IMG/VR virus record: IMGVR_UViG_3300034198_019349
Coordinates: 1 to 38,344 of that record
DNA from: a virus
Direction: 5' to 3' (one strand)
DNA: 38,344 nucleotides
Both the position numbers and the translations under genes were made by a program. The notes beneath the pieces are model-generated. The model was not told the DNA's origin and made no database searches. It saw nothing but the letters and a program-made list of their open reading frames with translations. Shown in pieces: positions 13,715 through 22,838 of this stretch (position 1 is the stretch's first letter; the number at the start of each line of letters is the position of its first letter).

Positions 13715-15748
13715 ATGATGAGTTTTGCCGAGTATCTTAACCAATGGATGAAGAATAACGCTCTTTTTGAAAAAACAAAAGACGTTGCTGCTGAACCTCA
13801 GACTGATGAGGACAAAGACAAGGAGAAAAAAGGTGAGACTGGCGATATTTCTGACCTATTTACGATCATAAAGGAAAAGATTGGGGGAGACATCAATGAT
13901 AATGATGCTAGAAACACCTCATTTGAAGCCATCCGTCAGACGTTAGACGGCTTGGATCCAGACCAACTAAGTAACTTAGAAAAGTCAAAGGAATTGGCTG
14001 TGCTTGTAAAGAAGATGACTGAAGCTCAGCGACTTCCTTTTATTCAAGCATACCTCAAGAACCTTAGAAGTAACTTAAATAAGATCTCTTCAGAAAAGAG
14101 AAAGTTTAAACATGGTGAAGACTTTAAAAAGTTCTATAATCTTAAAGCTAGAGAGTCATTAGCGATTAACCGCATCTATAAACTATACACGATATTTAAT
14201 TACTTAGAAAAACAGCCGGATTCTGACTTAGAAACAGCTACGTTGCTTTCAATACGAGAAACCGGTAACAAACTAAGAAAGAAAGGTGAGGAAAGGACTT
14301 TTTCAATCTTAGCGATTGGAGGTTTTGACGAGGGCTTAGAGAGCAATGAATTTGAGGTAAAATACGAAGACGATACTACTGAAAAGATGACCAAAGAAGA
14401 GGTCAAAAACCTTATCAGAGTAGATGATGAAGGAAAAGAAGTCGAAATAGACGTTAAGATCGCAAAGACTATGAAGGACGTGATTAGAAAGCTGTCCAAG
14501 TCTAGTGAGGATGCGATAAAGAAAGAGGTTGCAGAGTCTATTGAAGAAGACATTAAAAAGATTGATGAGATTCCAGACACCGAAGAAGGTAGGGAATCAT
14601 TGGAAATAAACTGGAAGCCGTTGATCGACGTTCTTGGCGCAAGAGAAGCAATTCAACCCGCGATTGAGAAAAAGGAAAAGACTTTACCTCCTCCAGTAAA
14701 ACCAAACTGTAAGAAGAAGCTAATAATTAAGAATAAGCTTTTTTCTGGATTAAACTCTTGCCTCTTACCTAAGGTGCAGAACGGAGAAGTTCTTCCTCCA
14801 GGAGGAGATTACTATAGACTGTTTAAGACCCTAGAGAAACAGAACACAGTATGGATGGATTTTTCAATAAAACAAGAGATGCCAGACGGAGGGATACGCT
14901 CCCAATTCAATGCTGGACCTAGAACAAAGGAAAGCGGAGCAGAGGAAGACCAATTATCTTATCTAAAACTATGTAAGAGATGGATGACTCAATACATTGA
15001 GAGCGATGTAGACTGTAGCCTTTCTGAAAAGGACCAGACTCAAACTATCACTAAGCTTGAGAACATGGCAAAAGAGAAGGAACGCGAGATCAGAAACTAT
15101 TACATCTCAAAGGACATTAACATGGGTAACTTTAAGGGAATTCAGCTAAAACCAGACGTTAGGCTACCTCTTTATACTAGAGTTAAGTTAGCAGTTAGCG
15201 AAGAAGATAGGATCGCAGAGAGTCCATTAAGAAACGTTCTAAAGGGACTCGGCCAGATAGCAATAGGTCTTTTATCTGGAATACAAGATAGAGGAAACCC
15301 AGAAATAGCTAGAAGAAATGCAGCTCAAAACAAGGCGATCTTTAATGGGATCTTAAACATAGTTAGAGGCGGAGTGACAGCAGTCGGTGGAAAACAGGCA
15401 GGTCGAGACTTCGATAAGGGAGTAGAGAAGGTTACTAAGACTCTCCGAACAGACGCTGCTGGACTAAGTCAATACAAAAAAGACGAGGGTCCAAAGTTTT
15501 TCAAATCGGCTGAGGGCAAGACCGGTAGAGAGCGTCCTCTTAGAGAAGACATGCTTTCAGTGGCAGACTCAGGTGCACCTGTGATAAATCCAGAAATGCC
15601 AGGTCAAACTCACCAGACCCCAGGAACCCTGCCGGCAGATACTACTGATCCACTATTCCTAGCTGGTCCTGGTAAAAAGGTCTCCAAAAAGAAGAAGAAG
15701 TTCGGTAAAAAGGTGATGAACTTTGGAGATTTCCTGAAAGATAAGTAA
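13715..15748 (+). CDS. Large Lys/Glu-rich phage protein, probably virion-associated
   Basis: 677 residues. Starts MMSFAEYLNQWMKNNALFEK, leader-like with an L-F-E element. The first 330 residues are helical and very charged (DEDKDKEKKGE, KEEVKNLIRVDDEGKEVEID, KKEVAESIEEDIKKIDEI). A compact segment at about 340-480 has Cys and aromatics (CKKKLIIKNKLFSGLNSCLLP, CKRWMTQYIESDVDC). A Gly/Ala-rich stretch follows near 505-570 (GLGQIAIGLLSGIQ, GILNIVRGGVTAVGG) that could be membrane-active. The C-terminus, KKVMNFGDFLKDK, again resembles the leader type. No family recognised. Possible roles are an internal/ejected protein or a tail component, because the next genes are tail and baseplate genes. Directly abuts the previous gene. 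Confidence 0.7.
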   Translation: MMSFAEYLNQWMKNNALFEKTKDVAAEPQTDEDKDKEKKGETGDISDLFTIIKEKIGGDINDNDARNTSFEAIRQTLDGLDPDQLSNLEKSKELAVLVKKMTEAQRLPFIQAYLKNLRSNLNKISSEKRKFKHGEDFKKFYNLKARESLAINRIYKLYTIFNYLEKQPDSDLETATLLSIRETGNKLRKKGEERTFSILAIGGFDEGLESNEFEVKYEDDTTEKMTKEEVKNLIRVDDEGKEVEIDVKIAKTMKDVIRKLSKSSEDAIKKEVAESIEEDIKKIDEIPDTEEGRESLEINWKPLIDVLGAREAIQPAIEKKEKTLPPPVKPNCKKKLIIKNKLFSGLNSCLLPKVQNGEVLPPGGDYYRLFKTLEKQNTVWMDFSIKQEMPDGGIRSQFNAGPRTKESGAEEDQLSYLKLCKRWMTQYIESDVDCSLSEKDQTQTITKLENMAKEKEREIRNYYISKDINMGNFKGIQLKPDVRLPLYTRVKLAVSEEDRIAESPLRNVLKGLGQIAIGLLSGIQDRGNPEIARRNAAQNKAIFNGILNIVRGGVTAVGGKQAGRDFDKGVEKVTKTLRTDAAGLSQYKKDEGPKFFKSAEGKTGRERPLREDMLSVADSGAPVINPEMPGQTHQTPGTLPADTTDPLFLAGPGKKVSKKKKKFGKKVMNFGDFLKDK

Positions 15749-15770
15749 GACTTACTCTAGGTTCAAACTC

Positions 15771-15778
15771 TAATAAAT
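15771..15778 (+). promoter_or_regulatory. Putative late-type promoter motif TAATAAAT
   Basis: TAATAAATAA followed by an A run lies in the 46-base gap after the Lys/Glu-rich gene, 16 bases from the octamer to the ATG at 15795. It would drive the tail/baseplate block to 22242, whose genes are otherwise tightly packed. Confidence 0.55.
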
Positions 15779-15794
15779 AAAAAAAAGAACATAG

Positions 15795-17759
15795 ATGGGT
15801 AATCGTTTAAATGGAGGAGCAAATGGTGCTTCATTTGATGCAGTAAATGCTGCTCAGAACGCAATAACTAGCTTATCTGGTAAAAAGTCTTATGATACTA
15901 AGGTTGATGGCGGTACAGACGGTGCGGCAAACCAGCCGATTCGTATAGTTGCTACTGAATCTCTATTCAACCCATTTAACGTATTTAGATATTCAAAGTT
16001 TGCAAAAGCAACGGCTGGACCCGGCGGAGGCACCGGTAATCCGGGAAACATTGACCTTGATCCATATCAGTTAAAATATGAGAGGGCTGGAGACATTACA
16101 GATAACGTTGAAGGCTTACTTAAAGGTAAGACTCCAGGTGTTCTTAGACAGGAAGCAAAGGATTTTCACAATCCAAGTGCAGTCAAACTCGTACAATGGG
16201 CAAATGAACAGGCAAAGGACTCTAAAAACTCAGCAGGACCGATTTATCCTTATCCATACTCAATAACTGATTTTCTCTGGTGTAAGTATTATGGAAAGAT
16301 ACCTAATAATAGGTTGATTACGTTAAGAAGATACCCAGTCCCAGTAGAAGATAACTTAATGATATCAAAGGAGAACTTACCGTTAGTTCCTATTGCGCAG
16401 GCCGTCACATGGTTCGGAGCAGACACCGGAAACAAACTAAGCGAAGTATTGGCTCTTAGTTGGGGACTAAGTTGGGAGAATAAGACTGCAACTGTTCAAG
16501 ACGTTGAAGGAAATGAAGTTAAAGTAGAACAATTACTAGACGCTGCAGGTATTCCAGCAGAGTCGACTGCGTTAAGACAGGCATTGATTGCGACCTTAGG
16601 CGATGCTCAAAACATAGGAATGGCCGCAAATGGAATGGATCTAAAGGCTCAAGAATATGATAAAGCGTCATATGGAGACAATGGTCCATATTGGAACAGA
16701 GTATTGGGGCCAGTCAACGTGATTGACTCTACACAGATTAGAAAACGTGGACTTGAATTTGGAGGAGAAGGCAAGGGGATAAGCATTGACTTTGAATACA
16801 ACCTCAGGACTTGGTCAGGAGCAAATCCTAAAATGGCTTTTCTTGACTTGCTTGCTAACTTTCTTTCCCTAACATATAACAGCGCTCCTTTTTGGGGAGG
16901 AGGTATGCGATACTTTCAACAGACTGGTTTCTTGGCTCCTGGTTTTAACACAGATAACTTGGAAAAAGGGAATAACGTGCAGGGAATGATTGATGTCATG
17001 AGCGGAACTGGCGCACAATTTCTAGGAGCAGCAAAAGACCTTAAGTCTTGGGTGGATAACATACAGACACAGTTAACTGGCGCAGGTGGTGATGTTGATG
17101 CAATTACAAATGTGCTTAAGACGAGCGCTGAAAACTCTAAACTAGGTCAGATCTTTGCAGGAAGCAGACTCAGTGGGGTGACTCAAAAACCTCTCTTGAT
17201 GAGATCGTTATTGGACGGTAGAGCAGTCGGTGAATGGCACATGATGATAGGCAATCCGATGGAACCTCTTGCAGTGATAGGAAATCTGTGTTTAGACTCA
17301 TGTAGCCTAACCTTTGGTGATGAACTTGGAGAAGACGGTTTTCCAACAAGTATGAAATTTACAGTGACTCTAAAACACGGAAGACCTCGTGCAAAACAAG
17401 ACATTGAATCTATGTTTAACTTGGGAGGAGGTCCTTTGACTTCATCTATGTTGGCACAACCTTCTAGTGCTTCAAACACTCTAGGAGAAAATAACTCTAT
17501 TAGAATGAGTAGCTATTACGGGCTACCTATAAATACTCAAGAGATATCGAAGGCAGCCGACACAGGAACAGCTAGCCCTTCACAAACTACGAGCACAGAT
17601 AAGACTGACTATTCAACGTCTGCATTAAAAGACAGGGATACTGCATCGACTAACTTATCTAACTATTTTAAACCTTCAGTGGAAAGAGCGTATGGAGCGA
17701 ACTTTGCAAACTCAAACATTTTGCCTAGTTATTTCTTTAATAGAGTTACAAAAGATTAA
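15795..17759 (+). CDS. Tail/baseplate-associated structural protein
   Basis: 654 residues, first gene of the baseplate block. Gly/Ala/Asn-rich at the N-terminus (NRLNGGANGASFDAVNAAQ). The middle has LITLRRYPVPVEDNLM and ISIDFEYNLRTWSGANPKMAFLDLLANFLSLTYNSAPFWGGG as clusters of aromatic residues. The C-terminal part GEWHMMIGNPMEPLAVIGNL, followed by CSLTFGDELGEDGFPTSM and TVTLKHGRPRAKQDIESMF, has a strand-turn-strand layout and a basic RPR element, as in phage structural proteins that attach to the tail tube or wedge. I cannot match it to a named T4 gene. Codon use and composition equal the neighbouring structural genes. The last 100 residues are Ser/Thr/Asn-rich and probably flexible. Confidence 0.7.
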   Translation: MGNRLNGGANGASFDAVNAAQNAITSLSGKKSYDTKVDGGTDGAANQPIRIVATESLFNPFNVFRYSKFAKATAGPGGGTGNPGNIDLDPYQLKYERAGDITDNVEGLLKGKTPGVLRQEAKDFHNPSAVKLVQWANEQAKDSKNSAGPIYPYPYSITDFLWCKYYGKIPNNRLITLRRYPVPVEDNLMISKENLPLVPIAQAVTWFGADTGNKLSEVLALSWGLSWENKTATVQDVEGNEVKVEQLLDAAGIPAESTALRQALIATLGDAQNIGMAANGMDLKAQEYDKASYGDNGPYWNRVLGPVNVIDSTQIRKRGLEFGGEGKGISIDFEYNLRTWSGANPKMAFLDLLANFLSLTYNSAPFWGGGMRYFQQTGFLAPGFNTDNLEKGNNVQGMIDVMSGTGAQFLGAAKDLKSWVDNIQTQLTGAGGDVDAITNVLKTSAENSKLGQIFAGSRLSGVTQKPLLMRSLLDGRAVGEWHMMIGNPMEPLAVIGNLCLDSCSLTFGDELGEDGFPTSMKFTVTLKHGRPRAKQDIESMFNLGGGPLTSSMLAQPSSASNTLGENNSIRMSSYYGLPINTQEISKAADTGTASPSQTTSTDKTDYSTSALKDRDTASTNLSNYFKPSVERAYGANFANSNILPSYFFNRVTKD

Positions 17760-17764
17760 AAGAC

Positions 17765-18352
17765 ATGCTAATAAGTAAATTACTATCTAGAAAAAAGAGA
17801 TTCACGACTGCGGTCGGAGACATAATTGATGACCTAATAAGCTCAACATTCACATATCCAGAAAGAATGTCGACACTGGGTCCAGTAAGAATCAAAGAAG
17901 ATGAAGCAATGCGACCTGACCTGTTAGCTAACCGTATTTATGCAGACAATACGCTATGGGATATACTGTTAAAGTTTAACGGGATATCTAACCCATTTTC
18001 GCTTTTGCCTGATGAGATTCTTTTTGCTCCACAGATGCAGATAATCATGAAAAGCGCAACTAACCCTAAGACTGTTCCTGAAAAGGGAATGGAAATAGAC
18101 GCAAATGCAAATGAGAAGAAGCTAGTCAAACCTAGAAACAATACTGATGTTAAGCGACTTGATGCCCTTAGAAAAAAGGTCAAAGAATTAGTTCCGCCCA
18201 ACGTTAATAAGACTGGGGTTAAAAACATTGTGACTCGAGACGGACTAGTTGTTCTTGGAGGAAGCATGTCACAGTCTAGTGAAGCAAACAAGAGCGGATC
18301 ATTAAGTCGATCTAGGGTAATAACTAACCTAAACAACACTACTAACTTATAA
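17765..18352 (+). CDS. Baseplate wedge protein, gp53/LysM-like
   Basis: 195 residues. Segment 45-95 (RPDLLANRIYADNTLWDILLKFNGISNPFSLLPDEILFAPQ is its core) has the pattern of T4 gp53-type wedge proteins and LysM tail proteins: a short-lived helix LANRIY, W-D-I-L-L-x-x-N-G, N-P-F and then a D/G-x-x-L-x-x-P strand. T4 gp53 joins wedges around the hub. The C-terminal half is basic and probably disordered (Lys-rich to about 150, then Ser/Asn-rich). Lies five bases after the previous gene and one base before the next, so part of one block. Confidence 0.62.
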   Translation: MLISKLLSRKKRFTTAVGDIIDDLISSTFTYPERMSTLGPVRIKEDEAMRPDLLANRIYADNTLWDILLKFNGISNPFSLLPDEILFAPQMQIIMKSATNPKTVPEKGMEIDANANEKKLVKPRNNTDVKRLDALRKKVKELVPPNVNKTGVKNIVTRDGLVVLGGSMSQSSEANKSGSLSRSRVITNLNNTTNL

Positions 18353-18353
18353 G

Positions 18354-19826
18354 ATGGCACTAGATCAACTCATACTGACAACATTAGATCCTAAGTTAAG
18401 CTTGGTAGAATTGACAGATATCGATGATTCTAACACAACAAAGTCATTAGCTATCTTAAAGAAAACTGATAATAGACCAACTACTGCTCAAACTGCTGGT
18501 AGAGATGAACCGTTTATAAAAATAAACGGGTATTCGGTCCTTAACATAGAATATTTTACAATAGATGAGACTGGATTCGTGCCAAGCGTGACATTAATCT
18601 TCACAGATGCATCTGGTGAATTTAACGGAAACTCATTTCCTAAGACTAACATGATAATGAGTTCTTACATAAAGGTAGCAAATGAAAAGTTTAAACCGTT
18701 ACGCCAGGACTGGTTAATAACATCAATCAGGGCAATGCCCGGTCAAAAAGGAAATACTGACATGGGCTCAGGTGGAATTGAGTATATCATAAAGGGAGAG
18801 CTCTTCATACCTAGGCTCTATAACAATGTTTCTAAGAGCTATTCGAAGGTCAATTCTAAGGATGCCTTATTTAAGGTTGCAGAAGAGTTAAAAATCGGGT
18901 TCGCTGAAAACTCAGTAAAGCCAGCCGATGTTATGACTTGGATAAACTTCAATACGAGTCCATCGAACTTTATACGGGATGTGATAGGTCATTCTTATCA
19001 GGATGAAGACTCATTCTTTACTGCATTCATTAACAAGGAGTATTGCTTAAATTACTTAAACATTAATGTGCAGATGCAACAAATGGAATCAGATGATACT
19101 TTCACAACTCATCTTAATCCTGGGTCAATTGACATGAATGCTCTTTCTAAGGCAGAAGCGACTGATGCTACTACTTTAAACTTTCTTACCACGCTTAGTC
19201 AAAGTAAGGGAAAGCCTCATTACATAGTAGACATATCGATGCTTTCCGACCAGGGTCAGATTTTAAAGAAGAACGGTTATAAAAAGAAGGTCTATTACTA
19301 CGACCACTCACTAGACGCTGAGCCAGTAGATAAGTTCATTGACTATTTTGTGGCTCCTACAAACACGATTGGGTTGCCTGAAAGTCAGATACTCTTACCT
19401 GAATCTGAAGGATTGAGCGAAGTAGGTCTTAAGAAATGGATGAGCATTGAGTATGGAAACACTCACGCGAATTGGAATCACGCAAAGGTTGCAAATGACA
19501 TTAACCTAAAGGAGCTAGAAAAGGTACAGCTTAAAGTATCATTAAATGGAATAAGCTTTCAAGTCATTAGGGGATCAGTCGTTCCGCTAATCATAACACA
19601 AAGAGTGGCTCAACAGATTAGAAAGGACTTTGAGCAAGACAAAGCTAGTAACCCTAAGAACTTAACACCAGAAGATGAGGTTCCAGACACACAGCTAAGT
19701 GGTAAATACTGGGTAAAGGGTGCTAAATATAACTACGACGGTGCGACCAAGGAATTTAGCACTGAACTAATTTTAGCAAGAAGAGAATGGATTCCAACTA
19801 AAAAAACAACGACGCCGCATGTATAA
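18354..19826 (+). CDS. Baseplate hub protein, gp27/gpD-like
   Basis: 490 residues. INGYSVLNIEYFTIDETGFVP begins a beta domain; EYIIKGELFIPRLYNNVSKSYSKVNSKDALFKVAEELKIGF matches the hub pattern in which a strand of type G-x-L-x-[IV]-P is followed by S-Y-x-x-x-[ST]-S-x-x-[AL]-[LF] and a helix. MTWINFNTSPSNFIRDVIGHSYQDEDSFFTAFINKEYCLNYLNI is the characteristic WIN...F..D...HAY..D.SFF..FID.YY.LNY region of T4 gp27-like and gpD-like hubs. The hub would hold the spike encoded three genes on (20987). It overlaps the next gene by eight bases. No lysozyme or protease domain is seen. Confidence 0.62.
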   Translation: MALDQLILTTLDPKLSLVELTDIDDSNTTKSLAILKKTDNRPTTAQTAGRDEPFIKINGYSVLNIEYFTIDETGFVPSVTLIFTDASGEFNGNSFPKTNMIMSSYIKVANEKFKPLRQDWLITSIRAMPGQKGNTDMGSGGIEYIIKGELFIPRLYNNVSKSYSKVNSKDALFKVAEELKIGFAENSVKPADVMTWINFNTSPSNFIRDVIGHSYQDEDSFFTAFINKEYCLNYLNINVQMQQMESDDTFTTHLNPGSIDMNALSKAEATDATTLNFLTTLSQSKGKPHYIVDISMLSDQGQILKKNGYKKKVYYYDHSLDAEPVDKFIDYFVAPTNTIGLPESQILLPESEGLSEVGLKKWMSIEYGNTHANWNHAKVANDINLKELEKVQLKVSLNGISFQVIRGSVVPLIITQRVAQQIRKDFEQDKASNPKNLTPEDEVPDTQLSGKYWVKGAKYNYDGATKEFSTELILARREWIPTKKTTTPHV

Positions 19827-20955
19827 CTTTTTTAACGTAGCTAGAAACGTAAGTAACTTTAGAAGAGGTTACGTTACTGATCCATACGATGAACCTACTT
19901 ATCTGAGCTTTGGAATCGATTTTAGCTTTAATGGCTTGGACCCAACTCATGTTAATTCTCTATGGGCAAGTCCTCTTTTCCAAATAGGAAGCAGAGCTAC
20001 TCCATATTCTGCAAGAAGCTACTTGGGATCAATCGGTAGAAATGATATGGAACACTCACTAGGAGCATTTAGAGACCTATTGGAATACGTTTCGACACAA
20101 GCTCCTTGGTACTTTCAAAGCATTTCAGGTTTGGATAAAATGTATGAGGCAGCAACTAACATGAATGACGCCAAGAAATACGATCAAATATTAACTATTG
20201 AAACCCTAGAGGCAGTAGACTTGAGGATAACTCAGCTTGCAAACCTATATCGAGCAGCGATCTATGACAAAGAGGCGATGCTGACTAGAGTACCTGAAAA
20301 TCTAAGGTGGTTCACGATGGAAGTTTGGATAGCTGAGACTAGAAACATTAGGTTTGAGATTCCTGGAATGGCAGGCAACGTTGCAAACGTCCTAGGTATA
20401 AACACAGCAGCAATAAATGGTGTAGGCAGCAAGATAGCTTCTTCGCTGAGTGGACTTGGACTGGCTGACGATGCAAACAGCACAGTAAAGCAGTTTGGAT
20501 TCATGAAGTTTAAGTGTAGGCAATGTGAGTTTGACTTTAGCGGAAGTTTCGCACCAGGTAATAAGATAGAGGTCGCAACAGGTAATGTACCTAATAATAA
20601 TTCCTTTGCAATAAAGGTCGGTTACTTTGAAGAAGAGAGCGGATACTATGATGGAACCAAGTTATACGATGGTCCAGAAAAGAATAAGATCAATAACCCG
20701 TGGAAGCTTAGCGACATCTCAAGAGACGGCACTAACTTACTTAACACTGCAGCCGGTCTGCCTGTCGTAGGTAATTTCGCAGCCAAGGGAATAGAGGCAA
20801 CTGTTAATGGATTAAAAAACATAGGCGGTCTTACTAACAAGGTGACTGAGCCGATTGCAAACGCATTATATGCTCCAGTAAAAAACCTGGGAGACATCTA
20901 CCCTGACCAACAAAGATCAGCACCACCGACTAACTTAGGAGACGTCTATGAATAA
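19819..20955 (+). CDS. Tail tube/baseplate-family protein, unassigned
   Basis: 378 residues. Its core (about 85-275) contains WYFQSISGLDKMYEA, then ENLRWFTMEVWIAETRNIRFE, and FKCRQCEFDFSGSF. This order (helix, long strand with an aromatic/acidic pattern, and an EFDFS strand) is seen in tube-fold proteins that stack on the hub, such as tail tube and tube initiator proteins. The last 110 residues contain N-P-W-K-L-S-D and hydrophobic/Ala-Gly repeats (LNTAAGLPVVGNFAAKGIE, then PIANALYAP) and are probably a separate extension. The exact T4 counterpart (gp19, gp48 or gp54) cannot be decided. Sits between hub and spike genes and overlaps the hub gene by eight bases. Confidence 0.55.
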   Translation: MYNFFNVARNVSNFRRGYVTDPYDEPTYLSFGIDFSFNGLDPTHVNSLWASPLFQIGSRATPYSARSYLGSIGRNDMEHSLGAFRDLLEYVSTQAPWYFQSISGLDKMYEAATNMNDAKKYDQILTIETLEAVDLRITQLANLYRAAIYDKEAMLTRVPENLRWFTMEVWIAETRNIRFEIPGMAGNVANVLGINTAAINGVGSKIASSLSGLGLADDANSTVKQFGFMKFKCRQCEFDFSGSFAPGNKIEVATGNVPNNNSFAIKVGYFEEESGYYDGTKLYDGPEKNKINNPWKLSDISRDGTNLLNTAAGLPVVGNFAAKGIEATVNGLKNIGGLTNKVTEPIANALYAPVKNLGDIYPDQQRSAPPTNLGDVYE

Positions 20956-20986
20956 AACTAATTCAAACATTAAGATATAATAAGAC

Positions 20987-21658
20987 ATGAGCAGAAACCA
21001 CGACATAAACTCTAGAGACTTTGAAGACCTATTGGACAAACAGTTCCTAGGAATAATTGTGGACATCGACGATCCTAGAAAAGAAGGCAGAGCCAAAGTA
21101 AGAGTTGCAAGCATATACGACGAGATTCCAGTAGAAGACATTCCATGGGCCTTTCCGAAAAACAGAGGAACTGTATTTGGGCAAGCTGGCAAGGGAGGAG
21201 CGGTTTCCATTCCTAAGCTAAATTCAGTAGTTGGAGTAGTCTTTGATAACGGTAACCCATATTCACCAGAGTTCTTTTCCTTACAGGAATTAGCGGACGA
21301 TGTTAAGGGTGAACTCGACACTGAGTACGCAGGCAGTCACATAGTTCTATTTGACGGAGACCAAGAATTAAAACTGTGGTTTAGCGTGAGTAAAGGTCTG
21401 ACTCTCTCAGTAAAGGGAGCAAGCATAAACTTGGCTCCGGATAATCTAATAACTGTGAAGACTGATAATAAGGTCGTAATAGATTCACCAAATATTGAGC
21501 TTGGAGCAACAACGTCAGCAGCAATTTCAGAATACGTATTAAAGGGCGAGACTTTTCTTCAACTCTTTAACTCTCACGTACACCCGTCAGCTGGTGCACC
21601 ACCTACTCCTCCTCTTATAGCCGATGTGGTGATAAGTAAAACAACAAAAACTAAATAA
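20987..21658 (+). CDS. Central spike protein, gp5/gpV-like, without lysozyme
   Basis: 223 residues. Residues about 20-97 are the OB-fold of gp5/VgrG-type spikes: FLGIIVDIDDPRKEGRAKVRV, then WAFPKNRGTVFGQAGKGGAVSIPKLNSVVGVVFDNGN. Residues 115-180 form a short beta-helix-like region with repeated V/I-D-x-P/N-x-I-x-L strands. The C-terminus LKGETFLQLFNSHVHP...GAPPTPP is the usual end of these proteins, where a membrane-piercing tip attaches. T4 gp5 has a lysozyme domain between OB fold and helix; this protein has none, like most other contractile-tail phages. The gene starts after a 31-base gap. Confident as a spike; the tip (PAAR-type) protein is not in this window. Confidence 0.85.
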   Translation: MSRNHDINSRDFEDLLDKQFLGIIVDIDDPRKEGRAKVRVASIYDEIPVEDIPWAFPKNRGTVFGQAGKGGAVSIPKLNSVVGVVFDNGNPYSPEFFSLQELADDVKGELDTEYAGSHIVLFDGDQELKLWFSVSKGLTLSVKGASINLAPDNLITVKTDNKVVIDSPNIELGATTSAAISEYVLKGETFLQLFNSHVHPSAGAPPTPPLIADVVISKTTKTK

Positions 21659-21660
21659 GG

Positions 21661-22242
21661 ATGGCAATAGACGATCAAACAAAAGCGGTAACTGAATTAG
21701 GTTCGCTTGGAATAGATATCCCTGGACTAAATGCAGATTCGGTGATTGAAAATATCATAAAAAAGGACGAGACTCTTGGTAAATACTTGAAGATGATTGA
21801 TTCAGCTAAGGCTGAAAAGATTGAGAGAGGAATGACTAAAGAGGAAGCAGATAAGGCGGCAGAAGATTCAAAAAAGGAGGTCATTGACGAAGTAAAGAAT
21901 AATCTTAAACCTTCAGTAGAGGAAGACATCATTAAAATGAAACAGGAATATAAGACGGCAAAGGAGGCATTAGACTCTATTCCAGTTGAGGTTCAAGCAA
22001 CGGTCGCGACTGCTGCACTACCTGCCGCTCTTCCACCAGCTGTGCCTAATCCAACTTATACATTAGGAATTGCCTTACAAACCAAGAAGAATCTACTCAA
22101 GACTCTAAATATTGTTCTTTCTTCCTTGACTGCGGTGCTGATGATAGCCAATAAATTAAAGTTTGAGCTACCTGAAGCAGTGCTCACTTTGGTTAAAACA
22201 CTCGGAACAGTCACTAGCGGTCTTTCCGCAATCCCAGGCTAG
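21661..22242 (+). CDS. Helical protein with hydrophobic C-terminus, last gene of the baseplate block
   Basis: 193 residues, starting two bases after the spike gene. The N-terminal half is a charged helical region (SAKAEKIERGMTKEEADKAAED). A Pro/Ala linker (AALPAALPPAVPNP) leads to a hydrophobic helical C-terminal part (LKTLNIVLSSLTAVLMIANKL and VLTLVKTLGTVTSGLSAI) that could insert in a membrane or pack inside the tail. No family recognised. Candidates are a tail-tip or ejection protein. Its stop shares the CTAG with the convergent gene at 22239, so there is no room for an intergenic terminator. Confidence 0.65.
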   Translation: MAIDDQTKAVTELGSLGIDIPGLNADSVIENIIKKDETLGKYLKMIDSAKAEKIERGMTKEEADKAAEDSKKEVIDEVKNNLKPSVEEDIIKMKQEYKTAKEALDSIPVEVQATVATAALPAALPPAVPNPTYTLGIALQTKKNLLKTLNIVLSSLTAVLMIANKLKFELPEAVLTLVKTLGTVTSGLSAIPG

Positions 22243-22838
22243 TTAGTATAGAGATTCTCTATTCCCTCATAACGATAGTGTTTGTTCAATAAAGAGTCTG
22301 AGTGAACTGATATGAGTCGGTTTCTAGGAATCACTAGTTTTCTAAAGTTTTCTAAGATCATTCTAAACCTAGGTTCATACCAGGCCGGTCCGTGATTATT
22401 TAAGGATATGTGATTTAAGTCTTTCCAAAAGTGGCTAGGTTCGCTCCATTTTAAAGAGATGCCAGCCAAATAAAAAGTTGCAGTCCTATCCATTAAAAAC
22501 TGAGACCTAAATAGTGAGATTGCAGTTGTGACTGAGTCAGGAAAATTGGCAGGATTCGGTCTAGGATAAACTTTTACCCAAGGCGGTACTTGTACACTAT
22601 TCTTCTTAGAGAATGTGAGCCAGTCGCTACTAAAACACCTAGACTTTGAGGTCAGTGCTTTTACTACGTCAGGTCTCTTTTCAAGTTCCTTAAGTATCTC
22701 AAAGTCATTAAAGAAAAAGTAATTAGGAATGTGTTTAAGCCAGATCCTATTTACGCCAAGTGTGATGACATCCTTTTGGAGACGAGAAAAGTCTATCTCA
22801 TTTATTTGAGGGTCGTTTCCCAATACTAGAACTCTCAT
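22239..22838 (-). CDS. DUF115/sialyltransferase-like Rossmann protein
   Basis: 199 residues. The N-terminus MRVLVLGNDPQINEIDFSRL, then VITLGVNRIWLKHIPNYFFFND, follows the pattern of MptE/DUF115-type and bacterial sialyltransferase-like proteins: V-L-G-x-G/D-P-S/Q-I, then I-x-L-G-V-N, then an aromatic strand ending in D. The same order occurs in the gene at the opposite end of this cluster (34697-35311). Enzymes of this shape transfer sugars from nucleotide donors, or bind nucleotides. In a cluster with NeuA and NeuB, a nonulosonic acid transferase is a reasonable inference but not shown. Last gene of the minus-strand cluster; starts in ATGA overlap with the HAD gene. Confidence 0.55.
   Translation of the reverse strand: MRVLVLGNDPQINEIDFSRLQKDVITLGVNRIWLKHIPNYFFFNDFEILKELEKRPDVVKALTSKSRCFSSDWLTFSKKNSVQVPPWVKVYPRPNPANFPDSVTTAISLFRSQFLMDRTATFYLAGISLKWSEPSHFWKDLNHISLNNHGPAWYEPRFRMILENFRKLVIPRNRLISVHSDSLLNKHYRYEGIENLYTN

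Noticed and set aside
14200-14580. Minus-strand Ser/Leu/Ile-rich ORF
   Set aside because: Antisense shadow of a Lys/Glu-rich coding region, which gives open Ser/Phe/Leu frames.
20935-21321. Minus-strand ORF over the spike gene
   Set aside because: Antisense to a well-supported OB-fold spike gene and without family features.
22236-22246. Terminator at the convergent junction
   Set aside because: The two genes share CTAG as stop codons and no hairpin with T run is present at the junction.
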